Positions 10,246 through 21,672 of a stretch of 64,000 nucleotides of DNA are shown here, piece after piece. How positions within the stretch are numbered: the first letter of the stretch is position 1; the number at the start of each line of letters is the position of its first letter. The translations under genes were made by a program, and so were the position numbers. Below the pieces are notes generated by a model that had not been told where the DNA came from, searched no databases, and worked only from the letters and a program-made list of their open reading frames with translations. Source of the DNA: Thiocapsa bogorovii (lineage in GTDB: Bacteria > Pseudomonadota > Gammaproteobacteria > Chromatiales > Chromatiaceae); the NCBI RefSeq assembly GCF_021228795.1, contig NZ_CP089309.1:3472001-3536000 (forward strand), read 5' to 3'.

Positions 10246-11907
10246 ATGACTCTGCGCGAAAGCAACATCGCCAAGCTGCGTGAAGGCGTCGTCTACGACG
10301 CGCTGATTATCGGCGGCGGTATCAACGGGGCCGTGTCTGCCGCGGCGCTCTCCGGCAAGGGCGCACACGTCGCCCTGATCGACAAGCGTGATTTCGCAGG
10401 CTTTACCAGTCAGCAATCGTCCAACCTGGCGTGGGGCGGCATCAAATATCTCGAAAGCGGCGATTACGTGCTCGTGCGCAAGCTGTGCCTGAGCCGCAAC
10501 GAGCTGATCCGCAGCTATCCGAGCCGGGTCAAGGAGATCCGCTTCTTCGCGACGATCGACCGCGGGTTCCGATTCTCGCCCTTCTTTTTGTGGCTCGGGA
10601 CTTGGGTCTACTGGCTCTTCGGCAACGGCTTCACTCGGATCCCGCGCTTCCTCACCAAGGATCGGATCCGACGCGAGGAGCCGGTGGTGAAGACCGACAA
10701 GGCGGCCGGCGGGTTCGAATACTCCGACGCCTATCTGCACGACAACGACTCGCGCTTCGTCTTCCAGTTCGTACGCTCCGCAATGGATCGCGGCTGCATC
10801 GCGGCCAACTATGTCGAGTCGCTCGGTGCACGGCGCGACGGTGATCTCTGGATCACGCGGGCGCGCGATACCGAAACCGGCGAGACCTTTGAGATCCGCT
10901 CCAAGATACTGATCAACGCCGCCGGTCCCTTCGTGGACGACCACAATCAGCTCACGGGGGAGCAGACCGAGCACCGGCATCTGTTCTCCAAAGGCATCCA
11001 TCTGATCGTGCCGCAGATCACGCCCCATCAGCGGATCCTGACCTTCTTTGCGGACGACGGGCGGCTGTTCTTCGTCATCCCGATGGGCGTGCGCACCTGC
11101 ATCGGCACCACCGACAATCGAGTCGACACACCCCAGACCGAGGTCACCGACGCGGATCGCGACTTCGTGCTGGAGAACATCAACAAGCGGCTCGCATTGG
11201 CCGCGCCCCTGACGCGCGAGGACATCATCGCCGAACGCTGTGGCGTGCGGCCGCTGGTCGTGAAGAGCCGAAGCGGCGACGGGAGCGGGCGTGATTGGAT
11301 GCAGCTCTCGCGCAAGCACGAGATCGATGTCGATCGCGCGCGGGCGCATCTGTCCATCTTCGGCGGCAAGCTCACCGACTGCGTGAACGTCGGCAACGAG
11401 GTCTCGCGGATCGTCGCGGGGCTCGGCATCGATCTGCCGCATGCCGGGTATCGCTGGTACGGCGAGCCGCACCGCTCGGTCTACGAGGAGTACATGCACC
11501 AGGCACGCCTGATGAATCTGGACAGCTACACCTCGCCCGAGTCTATCGAGCCGCTCTCCAGCCGGCTGTGGCGGCGCTACGATCAGCAGGCCTTCGAGCT
11601 GCTCGCCCAGATCCGCGAGGATCCCCGCCGGGCCGATGTGCTGATCAAGGGAACGGATTATCTGCGCTGCGAGATTCAGCTCGCCAAGCGCCAGGAGATG
11701 ATCGTTACGCTCGAGGATTTCCTGCGCCGTCGCTCCAAGATCGCCCTCGTGGTGCAGCGCCGAAAGATCCAGGAGGCCGAGGGCCTGATGGAGGCCTGCG
11801 AGATCCTCTTCGGCGAGGCCGCGACGGCGCGTTACGAGGAGTATTTCGGCGAGTCTCGATCCGTGACGCGCGCGCAATCCCGACACCTGCAGTCGAATGC
11901 CGCCTGA
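10246..11907 (+). CDS. glpD: Aerobic-type glycerol-3-phosphate dehydrogenase
   Basis: Start chosen at ATG 10246, which has an AGAGGAG ribosome site 8 bases upstream, giving 553 residues. The N-terminal FAD-binding motif is IIGGGINGAVSAAAL. The DAO-type catalytic domain and a C-terminal GlpD domain follow, including the conserved C-R-T-C-I-G-T-T-D-N type segment (VRTCIGTTDN). The enzyme oxidises glycerol 3-phosphate to dihydroxyacetone phosphate and passes electrons to quinone at the inner membrane. It lies 147 bases after glpK and is likely co-transcribed. Confidence 0.93.
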   Translation: MTLRESNIAKLREGVVYDALIIGGGINGAVSAAALSGKGAHVALIDKRDFAGFTSQQSSNLAWGGIKYLESGDYVLVRKLCLSRNELIRSYPSRVKEIRFFATIDRGFRFSPFFLWLGTWVYWLFGNGFTRIPRFLTKDRIRREEPVVKTDKAAGGFEYSDAYLHDNDSRFVFQFVRSAMDRGCIAANYVESLGARRDGDLWITRARDTETGETFEIRSKILINAAGPFVDDHNQLTGEQTEHRHLFSKGIHLIVPQITPHQRILTFFADDGRLFFVIPMGVRTCIGTTDNRVDTPQTEVTDADRDFVLENINKRLALAAPLTREDIIAERCGVRPLVVKSRSGDGSGRDWMQLSRKHEIDVDRARAHLSIFGGKLTDCVNVGNEVSRIVAGLGIDLPHAGYRWYGEPHRSVYEEYMHQARLMNLDSYTSPESIEPLSSRLWRRYDQQAFELLAQIREDPRRADVLIKGTDYLRCEIQLAKRQEMIVTLEDFLRRRSKIALVVQRRKIQEAEGLMEACEILFGEAATARYEEYFGESRSVTRAQSRHLQSNAA

Positions 11908-11991
11908 CCTCGAGCCTGAAGGCGTGCCCCGACTCCGAGCCAGCGCTCCGAGCCGGATTCGCGACCACAACAACAACTGAGGAGAACGGCC

Positions 11992-12726
11992 ATGACCCCA
12001 TTCTTCGGCGAGCTGATCGGTACCGCCCTGCTTGTCCTGCTCGGCAACGGTGTCGTGGCCAATGTCCTGCTGAGCGAAACAAAGGGCGAAGGTGCCGGTT
12101 GGATCGTGATCACCTGGGGGTGGGGTATGGCGGTGTTCGTGGCGGTGTTCACGGTCGCTGCGTTCAGCGGCGCACACCTGAATCCGGCTGTATCGGTCGG
12201 CCTCGCGGTGGCCGGGAAGTTCGAATGGGGTCAGGTTCCCGCGTACGTGTTGGCGCAGTTCATCGGTGCCATGATCGGCGCGGTGCTGGTCTGGCTGACC
12301 TACTGGCCGCACTTTGCGCGCACCGAGGATCCCGACCTCAAGCTCGGCTGTTTCTGCACGGCGCCGGCCGTGCGCAATGCGCCTTCAAACCTCTTCTCCG
12401 AGGCCATCGGCTCCTTCGTGCTGGTGCTCGCGGTGCTCTTTCTCGCCGTGTCGGTCTTCGGCCTGGGTGCTCTGGATGCCTTGCCGGTCGGACTCCTCGT
12501 CCTGGCCATCGGTCTGAGTCTCGGCGGTACGACCGGCTATGCGATCAACCCTGCGCGCGATCTCGGGCCTCGGATCGTCCATGCCCTCCTGCCCATGCCG
12601 GGCGGGAAGCGCGACAGCGATTGGAGCTATGCCTGGATCCCGGTGGTCGGCCCGCTCGTCGGCGCCGGGCTGGCCGGTCTCTTGTATCTGGCGCTGCAGG
12701 ACCCGACCAGCGTGCAGTTTCGGTGA
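11992..12726 (+). CDS. glpF: Glycerol facilitator (aquaglyceroporin)
   Basis: The 244-residue MIP-family channel has about six transmembrane helices and two half-helices carrying the NPA motifs: AHLNPAVSVG near residue 63 and GYAINPARDLGPR near residue 184. The NPARDxGP form, with aspartate after the second motif, marks glycerol channels rather than water-only aquaporins. A GAGGAG ribosome site precedes ATG 11992. Position between glpD and the binding protein fits glycerol uptake. Confidence 0.93.
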   Translation: MTPFFGELIGTALLVLLGNGVVANVLLSETKGEGAGWIVITWGWGMAVFVAVFTVAAFSGAHLNPAVSVGLAVAGKFEWGQVPAYVLAQFIGAMIGAVLVWLTYWPHFARTEDPDLKLGCFCTAPAVRNAPSNLFSEAIGSFVLVLAVLFLAVSVFGLGALDALPVGLLVLAIGLSLGGTTGYAINPARDLGPRIVHALLPMPGGKRDSDWSYAWIPVVGPLVGAGLAGLLYLALQDPTSVQFR

Positions 12727-12770
12727 CGCCCGCGCCAGCCCGCACGAGCGAAGCACATGGGGGATATCCG

Positions 12771-14597
<1,827 letters not shown>

Positions 14598-14621
14598 TTC
14601 AGGGGGCTTTCGAGATATGGC

Positions 14622-14703
14622 GGGTAGGGTGGACGAGCGACAGCGAAGTCCACCGGAACCTGCACCGGCGATGGTGGACTGCGCTGCGCGTGTCCATCCC
14701 GAC
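14622..14703. repeat. Intergenic palindromic repeat (REP-like)
   Basis: The sequence starting GGGTAGGGTGGACGAGCGAC is followed about 40 bases later by its near complement ending TGTCCATCCCGAC, with internal GAAGTCCACC and GGTGGACTGC arms. This is the 'gtagggtggac...gtccaccctac' class of extragenic palindromes widespread in proteobacteria. It lies between convergent genes and may also act as a terminator. Confidence 0.55.
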
Positions 14704-14778
14704 ATGCGCGTCGTCTGGGCGGTCGGGTAGCGCAGCATCCCCCGACACGCTGTTTCCGACCTCTCGCACGGCCGTGGA

Positions 14779-15633
14779 CTACCGGCGACCACGGACCCGG
14801 TCGCGCTCCAGGATGACCAAGGCGATCCCGCCCAGCACCGCTGCCGAGGCCAACACGAGACGCAGCGTGATGGGCTCGCCGAGCAGGGCGACGCCGCCGA
14901 TCGCGACGATCACGGGCACGCTGAGCTGGACCGTGGCCGCGCTCGTTGACCGCAACAACGGCAGCACGCGGTACCAGAGGGCATAGCCGAGTGCCGAGGT
15001 CAGCGCACCCGAGGCGACGGCATACCCCGCGCCGAGCGCATCGACCGAGACGGCTGCGAGCGTCAGCAGGCTCAACAGCGCCGTGATGGGCACGGTCAGC
15101 AGAAAGTTGCCGGCCGTGACGCGAATCGGGTCGCCTGCGCCCTTGCCGCGAACCGAGTAGACTCCCCAGGCCATGCCGGCGCCGATCATCATGAGCGCGC
15201 CCCCCAGCGGCGGTGCGGACAGACCGGGCATCAGCAGGCCGACGAGTCCGCCGAAGGCCAAGGCGACGCCGATGATCTGAACACCGTCGAGCCGTTCGCC
15301 GCTGCGCAGGCCGAGTCCGATCATGGTCACCTGCACGGCACCGAACAAGAGCAGCGCGCCGGTCGCCGCGGTCAAGCTCAAATAGGCGAACGAGAAGAGT
15401 GCCGCGTAGCCGAACAGGGCGAAGGCCGAAGGCCAATTTCCCACACCCGCACGTGTCTTGCCGGTCAGCCAGACGAGCAGCCAGAGCATCAGCGCGCCCG
15501 AGATCAATCGGATCGAGGTGAAACTGGCTGCATCGATCGCCGTGTCGCGCAGTGCTGCCCGGCACAGCCACGAGTTCGCAGCGAGAGGGATCATCGCGAA
15601 CGCGGTCAGCAGGATCAGGCGTGGGTTGGTCAT
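14779..15633 (-). CDS. EamA/DMT-family transporter
   Basis: The 284-residue protein has ten predicted transmembrane helices arranged as two EamA repeats (start MTNPRLILLTAFAMIPLAA; second repeat from about residue 145). The family exports or imports small metabolites such as amino acids or nucleotide-sugar precursors across the inner membrane. No substrate can be assigned. It converges on the glycerol operon and has no operon partner. Confidence 0.8.
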   Translation of the reverse strand: MTNPRLILLTAFAMIPLAANSWLCRAALRDTAIDAASFTSIRLISGALMLWLLVWLTGKTRAGVGNWPSAFALFGYAALFSFAYLSLTAATGALLLFGAVQVTMIGLGLRSGERLDGVQIIGVALAFGGLVGLLMPGLSAPPLGGALMMIGAGMAWGVYSVRGKGAGDPIRVTAGNFLLTVPITALLSLLTLAAVSVDALGAGYAVASGALTSALGYALWYRVLPLLRSTSAATVQLSVPVIVAIGGVALLGEPITLRLVLASAAVLGGIALVILERDRVRGRR

Positions 15634-15851
15634 GGCTGTGTGGGCACCTTGGTCTTAGGCAAATGTCGGGAAAGATGATGCCAAGCTGCGCGTGGCACAT
15701 CCAGGCGTTGGCGCAGACTGTGCCGCCGATCGTCAGCTCAAACCACGGGTACTGACTCTATCGGAAATCGGCTTGTTCTTGATCCCCCGGATCGGGAGCC
15801 GATAAACTCGTCATCGATCTGGTCATTTGTCGCCGTAGGAGGCTCTCGACC

Positions 15852-16106
15852 CATGTCTGGCCTGTTCTGGACGCTAACGCCCGCTTCAGCGAGCTTCTGG
15901 ATGCCCGTGTGACGGATGGCCCCCAACTGGTCACGCGACGGGGTACCGAAACCGCCGTGCTGGTTCCAATCGATGAATGGCGCCGCCTTCAAGCGGCGGC
16001 CCGACCATCGCAGAAGCAGCTCTTGCTGACCGATGCTGCACGGACCGACATGCTGGTGCCGGGACAAGGCAAGGCTCGCCGCCGCCAAGCCTCGGCGCTG
16101 CGGTGA
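15852..16106 (+). pseudogene. Phd/YefM-type antitoxin, frameshifted at its N-terminus
   Basis: The reading VWPVLDANARFSELLDA, then VTDGPQLVTRRGTETAVLVP and IDEWRRLQ, is typical of Phd-family antitoxins that pair with VapC-type toxins. The only ATG with a good ribosome site (AGGAGG at 15837-15842, ATG 15853) is one base out of frame with this reading, as if one base had been lost after the second codon. Translation could start at the in-frame GTG 15909, but this would drop the first ~18 residues of the DNA-binding part. The toxin gene 7 bases downstream is also broken. Confidence 0.6.
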
Positions 16107-16112
16107 TCCGCA

Positions 16113-16540
16113 ATGTACCTGCCGGACGCCAACGTTGTCTCGGGGCTCCGCGAACCCAAGCCGCACGCCGCCATTGTTTCCTGGCTCAATTCAGTCGAGA
16201 ACGGAATCCTGCATCTCGCCACCGTCACGCGTGGTGAAATCCAGGCCAGCGTTGAATTGACCCGTGATCAGGATCCCGAGAAAGCCACGGAGATTGAGTC
16301 CTTGCTTGATCTCGTGATGGACGTTACAACCTATTGAGGATGTGCGGCCCGGCGTTCCGCTGCTGGGCCAAGCCCATGCATCGGACAGCGGATACCCGCT
16401 ACGAAGACGCGATGATTGCAGCGATTGCCAAGGTAAGGGGGCTGACCGTCGTCACGCGCAACGTTACCGACGTCTCCTCCTTCGATATTGGACTTCCCAA
16501 TCCATTCGAATTCGGCTCGAAGCCCGGTGATGCGGACTGA
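16113..16540 (+). pseudogene. VapC-type PIN-domain toxin, frameshifted
   Basis: The first frame (16113-16337) gives MYLPDANVVSGLREPKPHAA with the first PIN aspartate, and TVTRGEIQASVELT with the conserved glutamate, then stops after DLVMDVTTY. The remainder is found in another frame to 16540: AFRCWAKPMHRTADTRYEDA with the third acidic residue, IAAIAKVRGLTVVTRNVTDV and PNPFEFG. The break is near 16325-16335. PIN toxins are ribonucleases needing all acidic residues, so the toxin is dead, matching the damaged antitoxin. Confidence 0.75.
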
Positions 16541-16693
16541 AAAGGGGCTGTGCACGCGGGTTCGACGGCCCAGGTCGGATGATTGTCGCGGGACGCCATC
16601 AGCCGCTGCGCACCTGGGTGCCGCGTTTGTATGTCGTGGTCTCGAACCTATCCGAAAGGTGTCGGTTCCGATCGACCTCGCGGAGCCGCGTCC

Positions 16694-18430
16694 TTGTCCA
16701 GCCGCCATCTGACCGTCCGCGCCCTTGTGACCGGCGTGCTGCTCGGGATCCTGCTGACGCCCTGCAACATCTACTCCGGGCTGAAGATCGGTTGGTCGTT
16801 CAACGTCTCGATCATCGCTCTCTTGATTGCTTCGGGATTCTGGGCCCTGCTGGCCCGACTCGGTCTCGCTCGGGCGTTGGGTGCCGGCGAGGGCAACATC
16901 GCCCAGACGACGACCTCCTCGTCGGCGAACATCATCTCCGGCGGACTGGTTGCACCGATCCCCGCGCTGGCGATGCTCTCCGGGTCGAACCTTCCCCCCG
17001 TGCAACTGGTCGCGTGGGTGTTTGCGGTCAGCTTTCTGGGGATCTGGGTCGCTTGGTATCTTCGCGCCTCCTTAATACTTCGCTCCGGCTTGGCCTTTCC
17101 GACCGGCCGGGCGACGGCGGAGACCCTGATGGAGATCTTCAATCAGGGGCGCGAGGCCGCGCTGAAACTGCGTCTTTTGCTCGCGACGACCTGCGTTGCG
17201 GGCACGGTGAAATGGCTCGACGGGGGCTGGTTCAGCCTGCCGCGCCCGAGCCTCGGGTTCACCTTGCCGGTGGGCGGCGCGCTTTCCGGCTATTCCGGGA
17301 TCAGCGCGAAGAACCTCACCTTTACGCTCGATCCTTCGCTCATGCTGGCCGGGTTCGGGGCCATCATCGGATTCCGCGCCGGGGTCTCGTTGCTGATGGG
17401 TGCGCTCCTCTCCTGGGGCGTACTGGGACCCTTGGGCTTGCACGCGGGATTCGTGACACCGGGCGAGTTGGACCCGGACGCGAGTTGGTTCCCAACCATG
17501 GTCGAGTGGCTTCTGTGGCCGGGCGTCGCCCTGATGGTTGCCTCGGCGCTGACGCGGTTTCTCTTGGACGGCATCGCCTCGAGGCGCCGTGCGGCCGCCG
17601 TCGCCGCCACGGGCGAGGGCGATGGTTACCGCACGGCGCGCCTCATCGGTCTCGCGGTGGCGAGCGCGCTGGTGGTGATCGCGCAAACGACGCTCTTCGA
17701 TATCCGCTTGGGCATCGCCGTGCTGGCTGTCCCGATCGCCTTCCTGCTGGCGATGGTCGCCTCGCGGGTCGTCGGAGAGACCGGGATTCCACCCATCGGC
17801 GCGATCGGCAAGGTCTCGCAACTGGGCACCGGGATGATCGCGCCGGGCGAGATGACGGCCAACCTGATCGGCGCCAACGTTGCGGGCGGCGCGGCCGGGC
17901 AGAGCGCCGATCTGCTCAATGACTTCAAGGCGGGACAGGCCATCGGCGCCCCGCCGCAGCTGCAGGTCGTGGCCCAGTTCTTCGGGATCCTGACCGGAAG
18001 CCTCGTCGGCAGTCTGGTCTACCTGCGGTTGGTCCCGGATCCGGCGGGAATGCTCATCACCGAAGAATGGCCGGCCCCGGCCGTCGCGACCTGGAAGGTC
18101 GTGGCCGAGACCCTGAGTCACGGGCTCGGCTCCGTCCCCGCGAGCGCGCTTTGGGCGGTCGCGGTCGCCGGGGCCGTCGGGGTCGCCGCGTCGGTGGTGG
18201 AGCATCGACGCGGCCCGGCGTTGCTGCCGAGCATGCCCGCGCTGGGGCTCGCGATGGTGATTCCTGCATCCTTGTCGATCACGATGTTCTTCGGCAGTCT
18301 GGTCGCCTTGGCCGTGCAGCGCTGGAATCCGTCCCTGGCGCAGCGCTTCGTGATCGCGGCCGCCTCCGGGCTGATCGCGGGCGAGAGCCTGGCCGGCGTC
18401 GGGCGGGCGTTGTTGGGAGTCTTGGGTTGA
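16694..18430 (+). CDS. OPT-superfamily transporter
   Basis: The product is a membrane protein of about 578 residues from a TTG at 16694 (CGGAG site 8 bases upstream); the frame is open further up, so the start is uncertain. About 14 hydrophobic helices are seen. Conserved segments include TPCNIYSGLKIGWSFN, GEGNIAQTTTSSSANIISGG and FPTGRATAETL near the N-terminus and SRVVGETGIPPIGAIGK in the middle. These are typical of the bacterial branch of the oligopeptide/metal-chelate (OPT/YSL) family. The substrate is unknown. A ribosome site and the glycerophosphodiesterase follow 48 bases downstream, so the two may be co-transcribed. Confidence 0.8.
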   Translation: MSSRHLTVRALVTGVLLGILLTPCNIYSGLKIGWSFNVSIIALLIASGFWALLARLGLARALGAGEGNIAQTTTSSSANIISGGLVAPIPALAMLSGSNLPPVQLVAWVFAVSFLGIWVAWYLRASLILRSGLAFPTGRATAETLMEIFNQGREAALKLRLLLATTCVAGTVKWLDGGWFSLPRPSLGFTLPVGGALSGYSGISAKNLTFTLDPSLMLAGFGAIIGFRAGVSLLMGALLSWGVLGPLGLHAGFVTPGELDPDASWFPTMVEWLLWPGVALMVASALTRFLLDGIASRRRAAAVAATGEGDGYRTARLIGLAVASALVVIAQTTLFDIRLGIAVLAVPIAFLLAMVASRVVGETGIPPIGAIGKVSQLGTGMIAPGEMTANLIGANVAGGAAGQSADLLNDFKAGQAIGAPPQLQVVAQFFGILTGSLVGSLVYLRLVPDPAGMLITEEWPAPAVATWKVVAETLSHGLGSVPASALWAVAVAGAVGVAASVVEHRRGPALLPSMPALGLAMVIPASLSITMFFGSLVALAVQRWNPSLAQRFVIAAASGLIAGESLAGVGRALLGVLG

Positions 18431-18478
18431 GGATCCGCGTGTCGCACGCGCCGCGTCGCGCACAGGAGGGTTTCGAAC

Positions 18479-20356
18479 ATGCTGCATGAGGTCGTTGCCG
18501 TTTGGGCTGGAATATTGCGGCGTCTGAGATCGGCTTGGCGGCCGATGCTGGCCGTGAATCTGGCCTATACCGCCCTCGGCGTCGTCCTGCTCGCGCCTTT
18601 GCCCGGGATCCTGGCGCAACTGCTGATTCGCCTGTCCGGGGCCGAGGTGCTCGCCGATCAGGACATCGCCTACTTTCTGGTCACACCGTTCGGATTGGTC
18701 TCTCTGCTCCTGGTGGCGTCTGTCCTGGTCGCGATCGGAGCGCTCGCGCAGGCCTCGCTAATGTTCGTCGTCGCCGGGGTTGAATCCGGTGTCCGGCGCG
18801 AAAAACCGGCATTCGACGCGCTCCGGTTTGCGGCGTGGCGCATGGTACGCATTCTGGATTTCGCGCTGCGATTGGTCGTGCGCGTGCTTGTGCTGATGGC
18901 GCCTTTTCTGGCCATCGCAGCGGCGACGGCCTGGCTGTTGATCACGGAGCACGACATCAATTACTACCTCTCGACGCGTCCCTCGGCGTTTTGGATCGCG
19001 AGCACGATCGTCGGGATCGTCCTGCTGCTGATGTCGGCGCTCATCGTGCGCCGTCTCTTGGCCTGGTCGCTCGCACTGCCGCTGGTGCTCTTCGCCGGCA
19101 CGTCTCCGGCGCGCTCGTTCGCCGAGAGCGAGCGGTTGACGCGGAGCAGGCGGTCGTTGGTGCTCGGCGTGATGGCGGTCTGGGGGGTGATCGTCGTGTT
19201 GCTCGGCGCCGCCGTGGTCGCCGTGATCCAGTGGCTCGGTGTCTTGATCGTGCCCCGATTCTTCGACGCACTGACGCTTCTGGTCATCGTGCTCGGTGGT
19301 CTCGTCGCGCTCTGGGCGGTGCTGAGCCTGCTGGCCGGAGCATTCAACGGGGCGACGTTTGCGCTGGCACAGGTCGAGCTGGCCAAACATCTGGACGCGC
19401 CGATCCGCTTGAGCGCTGTTTCGGCGGACCTGCCGGTCAAGATGCATTCACGCCGGGCGCTGGGTGTCGGGCGGGTCACGGCCCTCTTGGTCACGGTGGT
19501 GCTCGCCGCCGTGCTGACCGGCGTCTGGCTGGTGCGCGGCATCGAGGTCCGCGACTCGGTGACCATCGCCGCACATCGCGGTGCCGCCGGGAAGGCGCCC
19601 GAGAACACGCTGGCCGCGATGCGTCAGGCGATCGAGGACGGTACGGACTGGATCGAGATCGACGTGCAGGAGAGCGCCGACGGCGAGGTCGTCGTCTTTC
19701 ACGACAGCGACTTCATGAAGCTGGCCGGGGTCCCGCTCAAGGTCTGGGATGGGACGCTGGAGCAGATCCGCGCCATCGACATCGGCAGTTGGTTCGGCCC
19801 GCAGTTCGCCGGCGAGCGGGTCCCGACGCTGCGCGAGGTCCTGGAGCTGGCACGCGGCAAGGTGCGGGTGGTGATCGAGCTCAAATATTACGGGCACGAC
19901 CAGCGGCTCGAGGAGCGTGTCGCGGAGATCGTCGAGTCCACGGGCATGGTCGCGGACGTCGCGATCATGTCGCTGAACTACGAGGCCGTCCAAAGGATGC
20001 GCGCCCTCCGGCCCGATTGGCCCATCGGCCTGCTGTCGGCGACGGCCATCGGCGACCTGACCCGGCTCGACGCCGACTTCCTCGCGGTGAACATGGAGAT
20101 GGCGAGCGCGGCCTTTGTCCGGCGCGCCCGTGCCGCCGGGAAGCAGGTCTTCGTCTGGACACCCAACGAACCGGTTGCCATGTCGCGGATGGTGTCGGTC
20201 GGTGTCGACGGTCTCATCACCGACGAACCGGAAATGGCACGCAACGTTGTCGAGGAGCGGGCGCGCATGACTCCGGCCGAACGCTTGTTGGTGCACGCCG
20301 CGGAGTTGTTCGGCCAACCACTACCCGAGCGGATCTATCGCGATGACTCGCCCTGA
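18479..20356 (+). CDS. Membrane-anchored glycerophosphodiester phosphodiesterase
   Basis: The protein has 625 residues. The N-terminal ~350 residues hold about eight transmembrane helices (glycerophosphoryl diester phosphodiesterase membrane domain). The catalytic GDPD barrel starts near residue 361 with AAHRGAAGKAPENTLAAM, then DWIEIDVQESADGEVVVFHD, carrying the conserved H-R, E-x-D and H-D residues. It would hydrolyse glycerophosphodiesters to glycerol 3-phosphate and an alcohol, either in lipid turnover or as a phosphate/glycerol source. AGGAGG precedes ATG 18479. The downstream gene overlaps its end by 14 bases. Confidence 0.88.
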   Translation: MLHEVVAVWAGILRRLRSAWRPMLAVNLAYTALGVVLLAPLPGILAQLLIRLSGAEVLADQDIAYFLVTPFGLVSLLLVASVLVAIGALAQASLMFVVAGVESGVRREKPAFDALRFAAWRMVRILDFALRLVVRVLVLMAPFLAIAAATAWLLITEHDINYYLSTRPSAFWIASTIVGIVLLLMSALIVRRLLAWSLALPLVLFAGTSPARSFAESERLTRSRRSLVLGVMAVWGVIVVLLGAAVVAVIQWLGVLIVPRFFDALTLLVIVLGGLVALWAVLSLLAGAFNGATFALAQVELAKHLDAPIRLSAVSADLPVKMHSRRALGVGRVTALLVTVVLAAVLTGVWLVRGIEVRDSVTIAAHRGAAGKAPENTLAAMRQAIEDGTDWIEIDVQESADGEVVVFHDSDFMKLAGVPLKVWDGTLEQIRAIDIGSWFGPQFAGERVPTLREVLELARGKVRVVIELKYYGHDQRLEERVAEIVESTGMVADVAIMSLNYEAVQRMRALRPDWPIGLLSATAIGDLTRLDADFLAVNMEMASAAFVRRARAAGKQVFVWTPNEPVAMSRMVSVGVDGLITDEPEMARNVVEERARMTPAERLLVHAAELFGQPLPERIYRDDSP

Positions 20357-20530
20357 TCGACGTCGATCCACCAGCGCACGCGTGTGGCCTGTCCCTCTGG
20401 TGGTCCATTGGCTCGTCGCCGGCGCCTTGTTCGCGGAAGAGTCTGTGCCCTTGGATCCCGCCGGAGACGCCCCTGCCATCGAAGCGCTGGAGCGGCAATT
20501 GGAGCTTGGTCGCCACGCGCGACCGGTAAG
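20343..20530 (+). pseudogene. 5' fragment of an exported protein gene cut by an IS3-family element
   Basis: The gene starts at ATG 20343, overlapping the phosphodiesterase gene, so it was translationally coupled to it. It encodes a basic N-tail, a hydrophobic signal segment (VWPVPLVVHWLVAGALFAEE) and a short charged stretch (AIEALERQLELGRHARP) before reaching the left end of the IS at 20531. The family cannot be recognised from ~60 residues. A C-terminal coding scrap just beyond the second IS copy (25979-26059) could be the other end of the same gene. Confidence 0.55.
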
Positions 20531-20553
20531 TGTCAAGGTAGTTGTCGCATCAA

Positions 20554-21672
20554 TCATGTCATGTTCGTGTCGGCCTTCTCCTGTTCACGAGGGGGTTTTC
20601 CCGGGTTGAGCAAGACCGAAGCGGGCGGCGTCCAATTGCGGGTGGGTCCGGACCAGCGCGTCGGGTTGTCGTCTCTGGCGGCTTGATAGAGCGCGTCGCG
20701 CCGTGCCAGCAGGTCGACATCCTCGCCGCGATGGCGCTGTGCCGGGGTGACGAACTTCAGCGCGCTGTGCAGGTGGATGGTGTTGTACCAGGCGGTGAAT
20801 GTCGTCATCCAGCGGCGTGCCGCCTCGACGCCGTCGAAGGGATCGGAGGGGAAGTCCGGGCGACCCTTGACGGTGTTGAACAGCGACTCCGAGTAGGGGT
20901 TGTCGTTGCTCACGGCCGGGCGACTGAAGGACGGCACGACCCCGAGGCGCTGGAGCATCACCAGCATGGTGGCGCCTTTCATCGGCGAGCCGTTGTCCGA
21001 GTGCAGGACCAGTGTGCCCGGGTGCACGCCTTCGCGCAGGTAGGCCTTGTGCAGGACGCTGGCGGCGTGCGCGGCGGACTCCTGCGGGTAGACCTCCCAG
21101 CCGACGATCTTGCGGCTGTAGACATCCATGATCAGGTACAGATAGAAGAACATCCCCTGCACGGTACTGGCCAGGTAGGTGATGTCCCAGCTCCAAACCC
21201 GATTCGGCCCGGTCGCCTCCAGCGGCTGCGGGCGCACCCGTGTCGGCGCCTTGGCGCGACCGCGGCGGGCGAGCTGCCCGGCGTCGCGCAGCACGCGGTA
21301 GAAGGTCGACTCGGATCCCAGGTAGCAGCCCTCGTCGGCCAGCGCCGGGACGATCTGATGCGGACTCAAGCTCGCGAACCTGGGCGCGTTGGCGGCTGTG
21401 AGGACGGCTTGTCGCTCGTGGGGCGAGAGCCGATTGGCCGGGGTGCGTACCGCGCCTTCGGTCCGGTGCTCGCGCGTGCGCCCGTCGCCGCCGATCGCCC
21501 CGTCGCGACGCCAGCGCTGCAGGGTGCGCTCGGACAGCCCCACGGCGGCGCAGGCGCGACTCAGGCGGGCGCCCTCGGCACAGGCTTGGGCGATGTACTC
21601 GCTCACTTGTACGCGCCGCTCATAGGCGAGCGAGCGTCCTCTGGCTCCTCCCAGATCGCCCGGACTTTTTTT
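20554..21672 (-). CDS. IS3-family transposase OrfB (copy 1, reached by -1 frameshift)
   Basis: The conserved coding part begins at the slippery run and covers ~370 residues. It contains a second helix-turn-helix (SRACAAVGLSERTLQRW) and the rve integrase core. The catalytic residues are D in WSWDITYLAS, D in LVLHSDNGSPMKG and E in NPYSESLFNTVKGRPDF. The frame is intact, so this copy can probably make active OrfAB by programmed frameshifting. It has no ribosome site of its own that stands out. Confidence 0.85.
   Translation of the reverse strand, partial: KKSPGDLGGARGRSLAYERRVQVSEYIAQACAEGARLSRACAAVGLSERTLQRWRRDGAIGGDGRTREHRTEGAVRTPANRLSPHERQAVLTAANAPRFASLSPHQIVPALADEGCYLGSESTFYRVLRDAGQLARRGRAKAPTRVRPQPLEATGPNRVWSWDITYLASTVQGMFFYLYLIMDVYSRKIVGWEVYPQESAAHAASVLHKAYLREGVHPGTLVLHSDNGSPMKGATMLVMLQRLGVVPSFSRPAVSNDNPYSESLFNTVKGRPDFPSDPFDGVEAARRWMTTFTAWYNTIHLHSALKFVTPAQRHRGEDVDLLARRDALYQAARDDNPTRWSGPTRNWTPPASVLLNPGKPPREQEKADTNMT

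Noticed and set aside
11295-12770. Long plus-strand frame extending upstream of the binding protein gene
   Set aside because: It overlaps glpD and glpF in another frame. The real start is ATG 12771, directly followed by a Tat signal peptide.
17072-18619. A 515-codon minus-strand frame opposite the OPT transporter
   Set aside because: Arginine/glutamine-rich shadow of a membrane protein gene; no motif or start.
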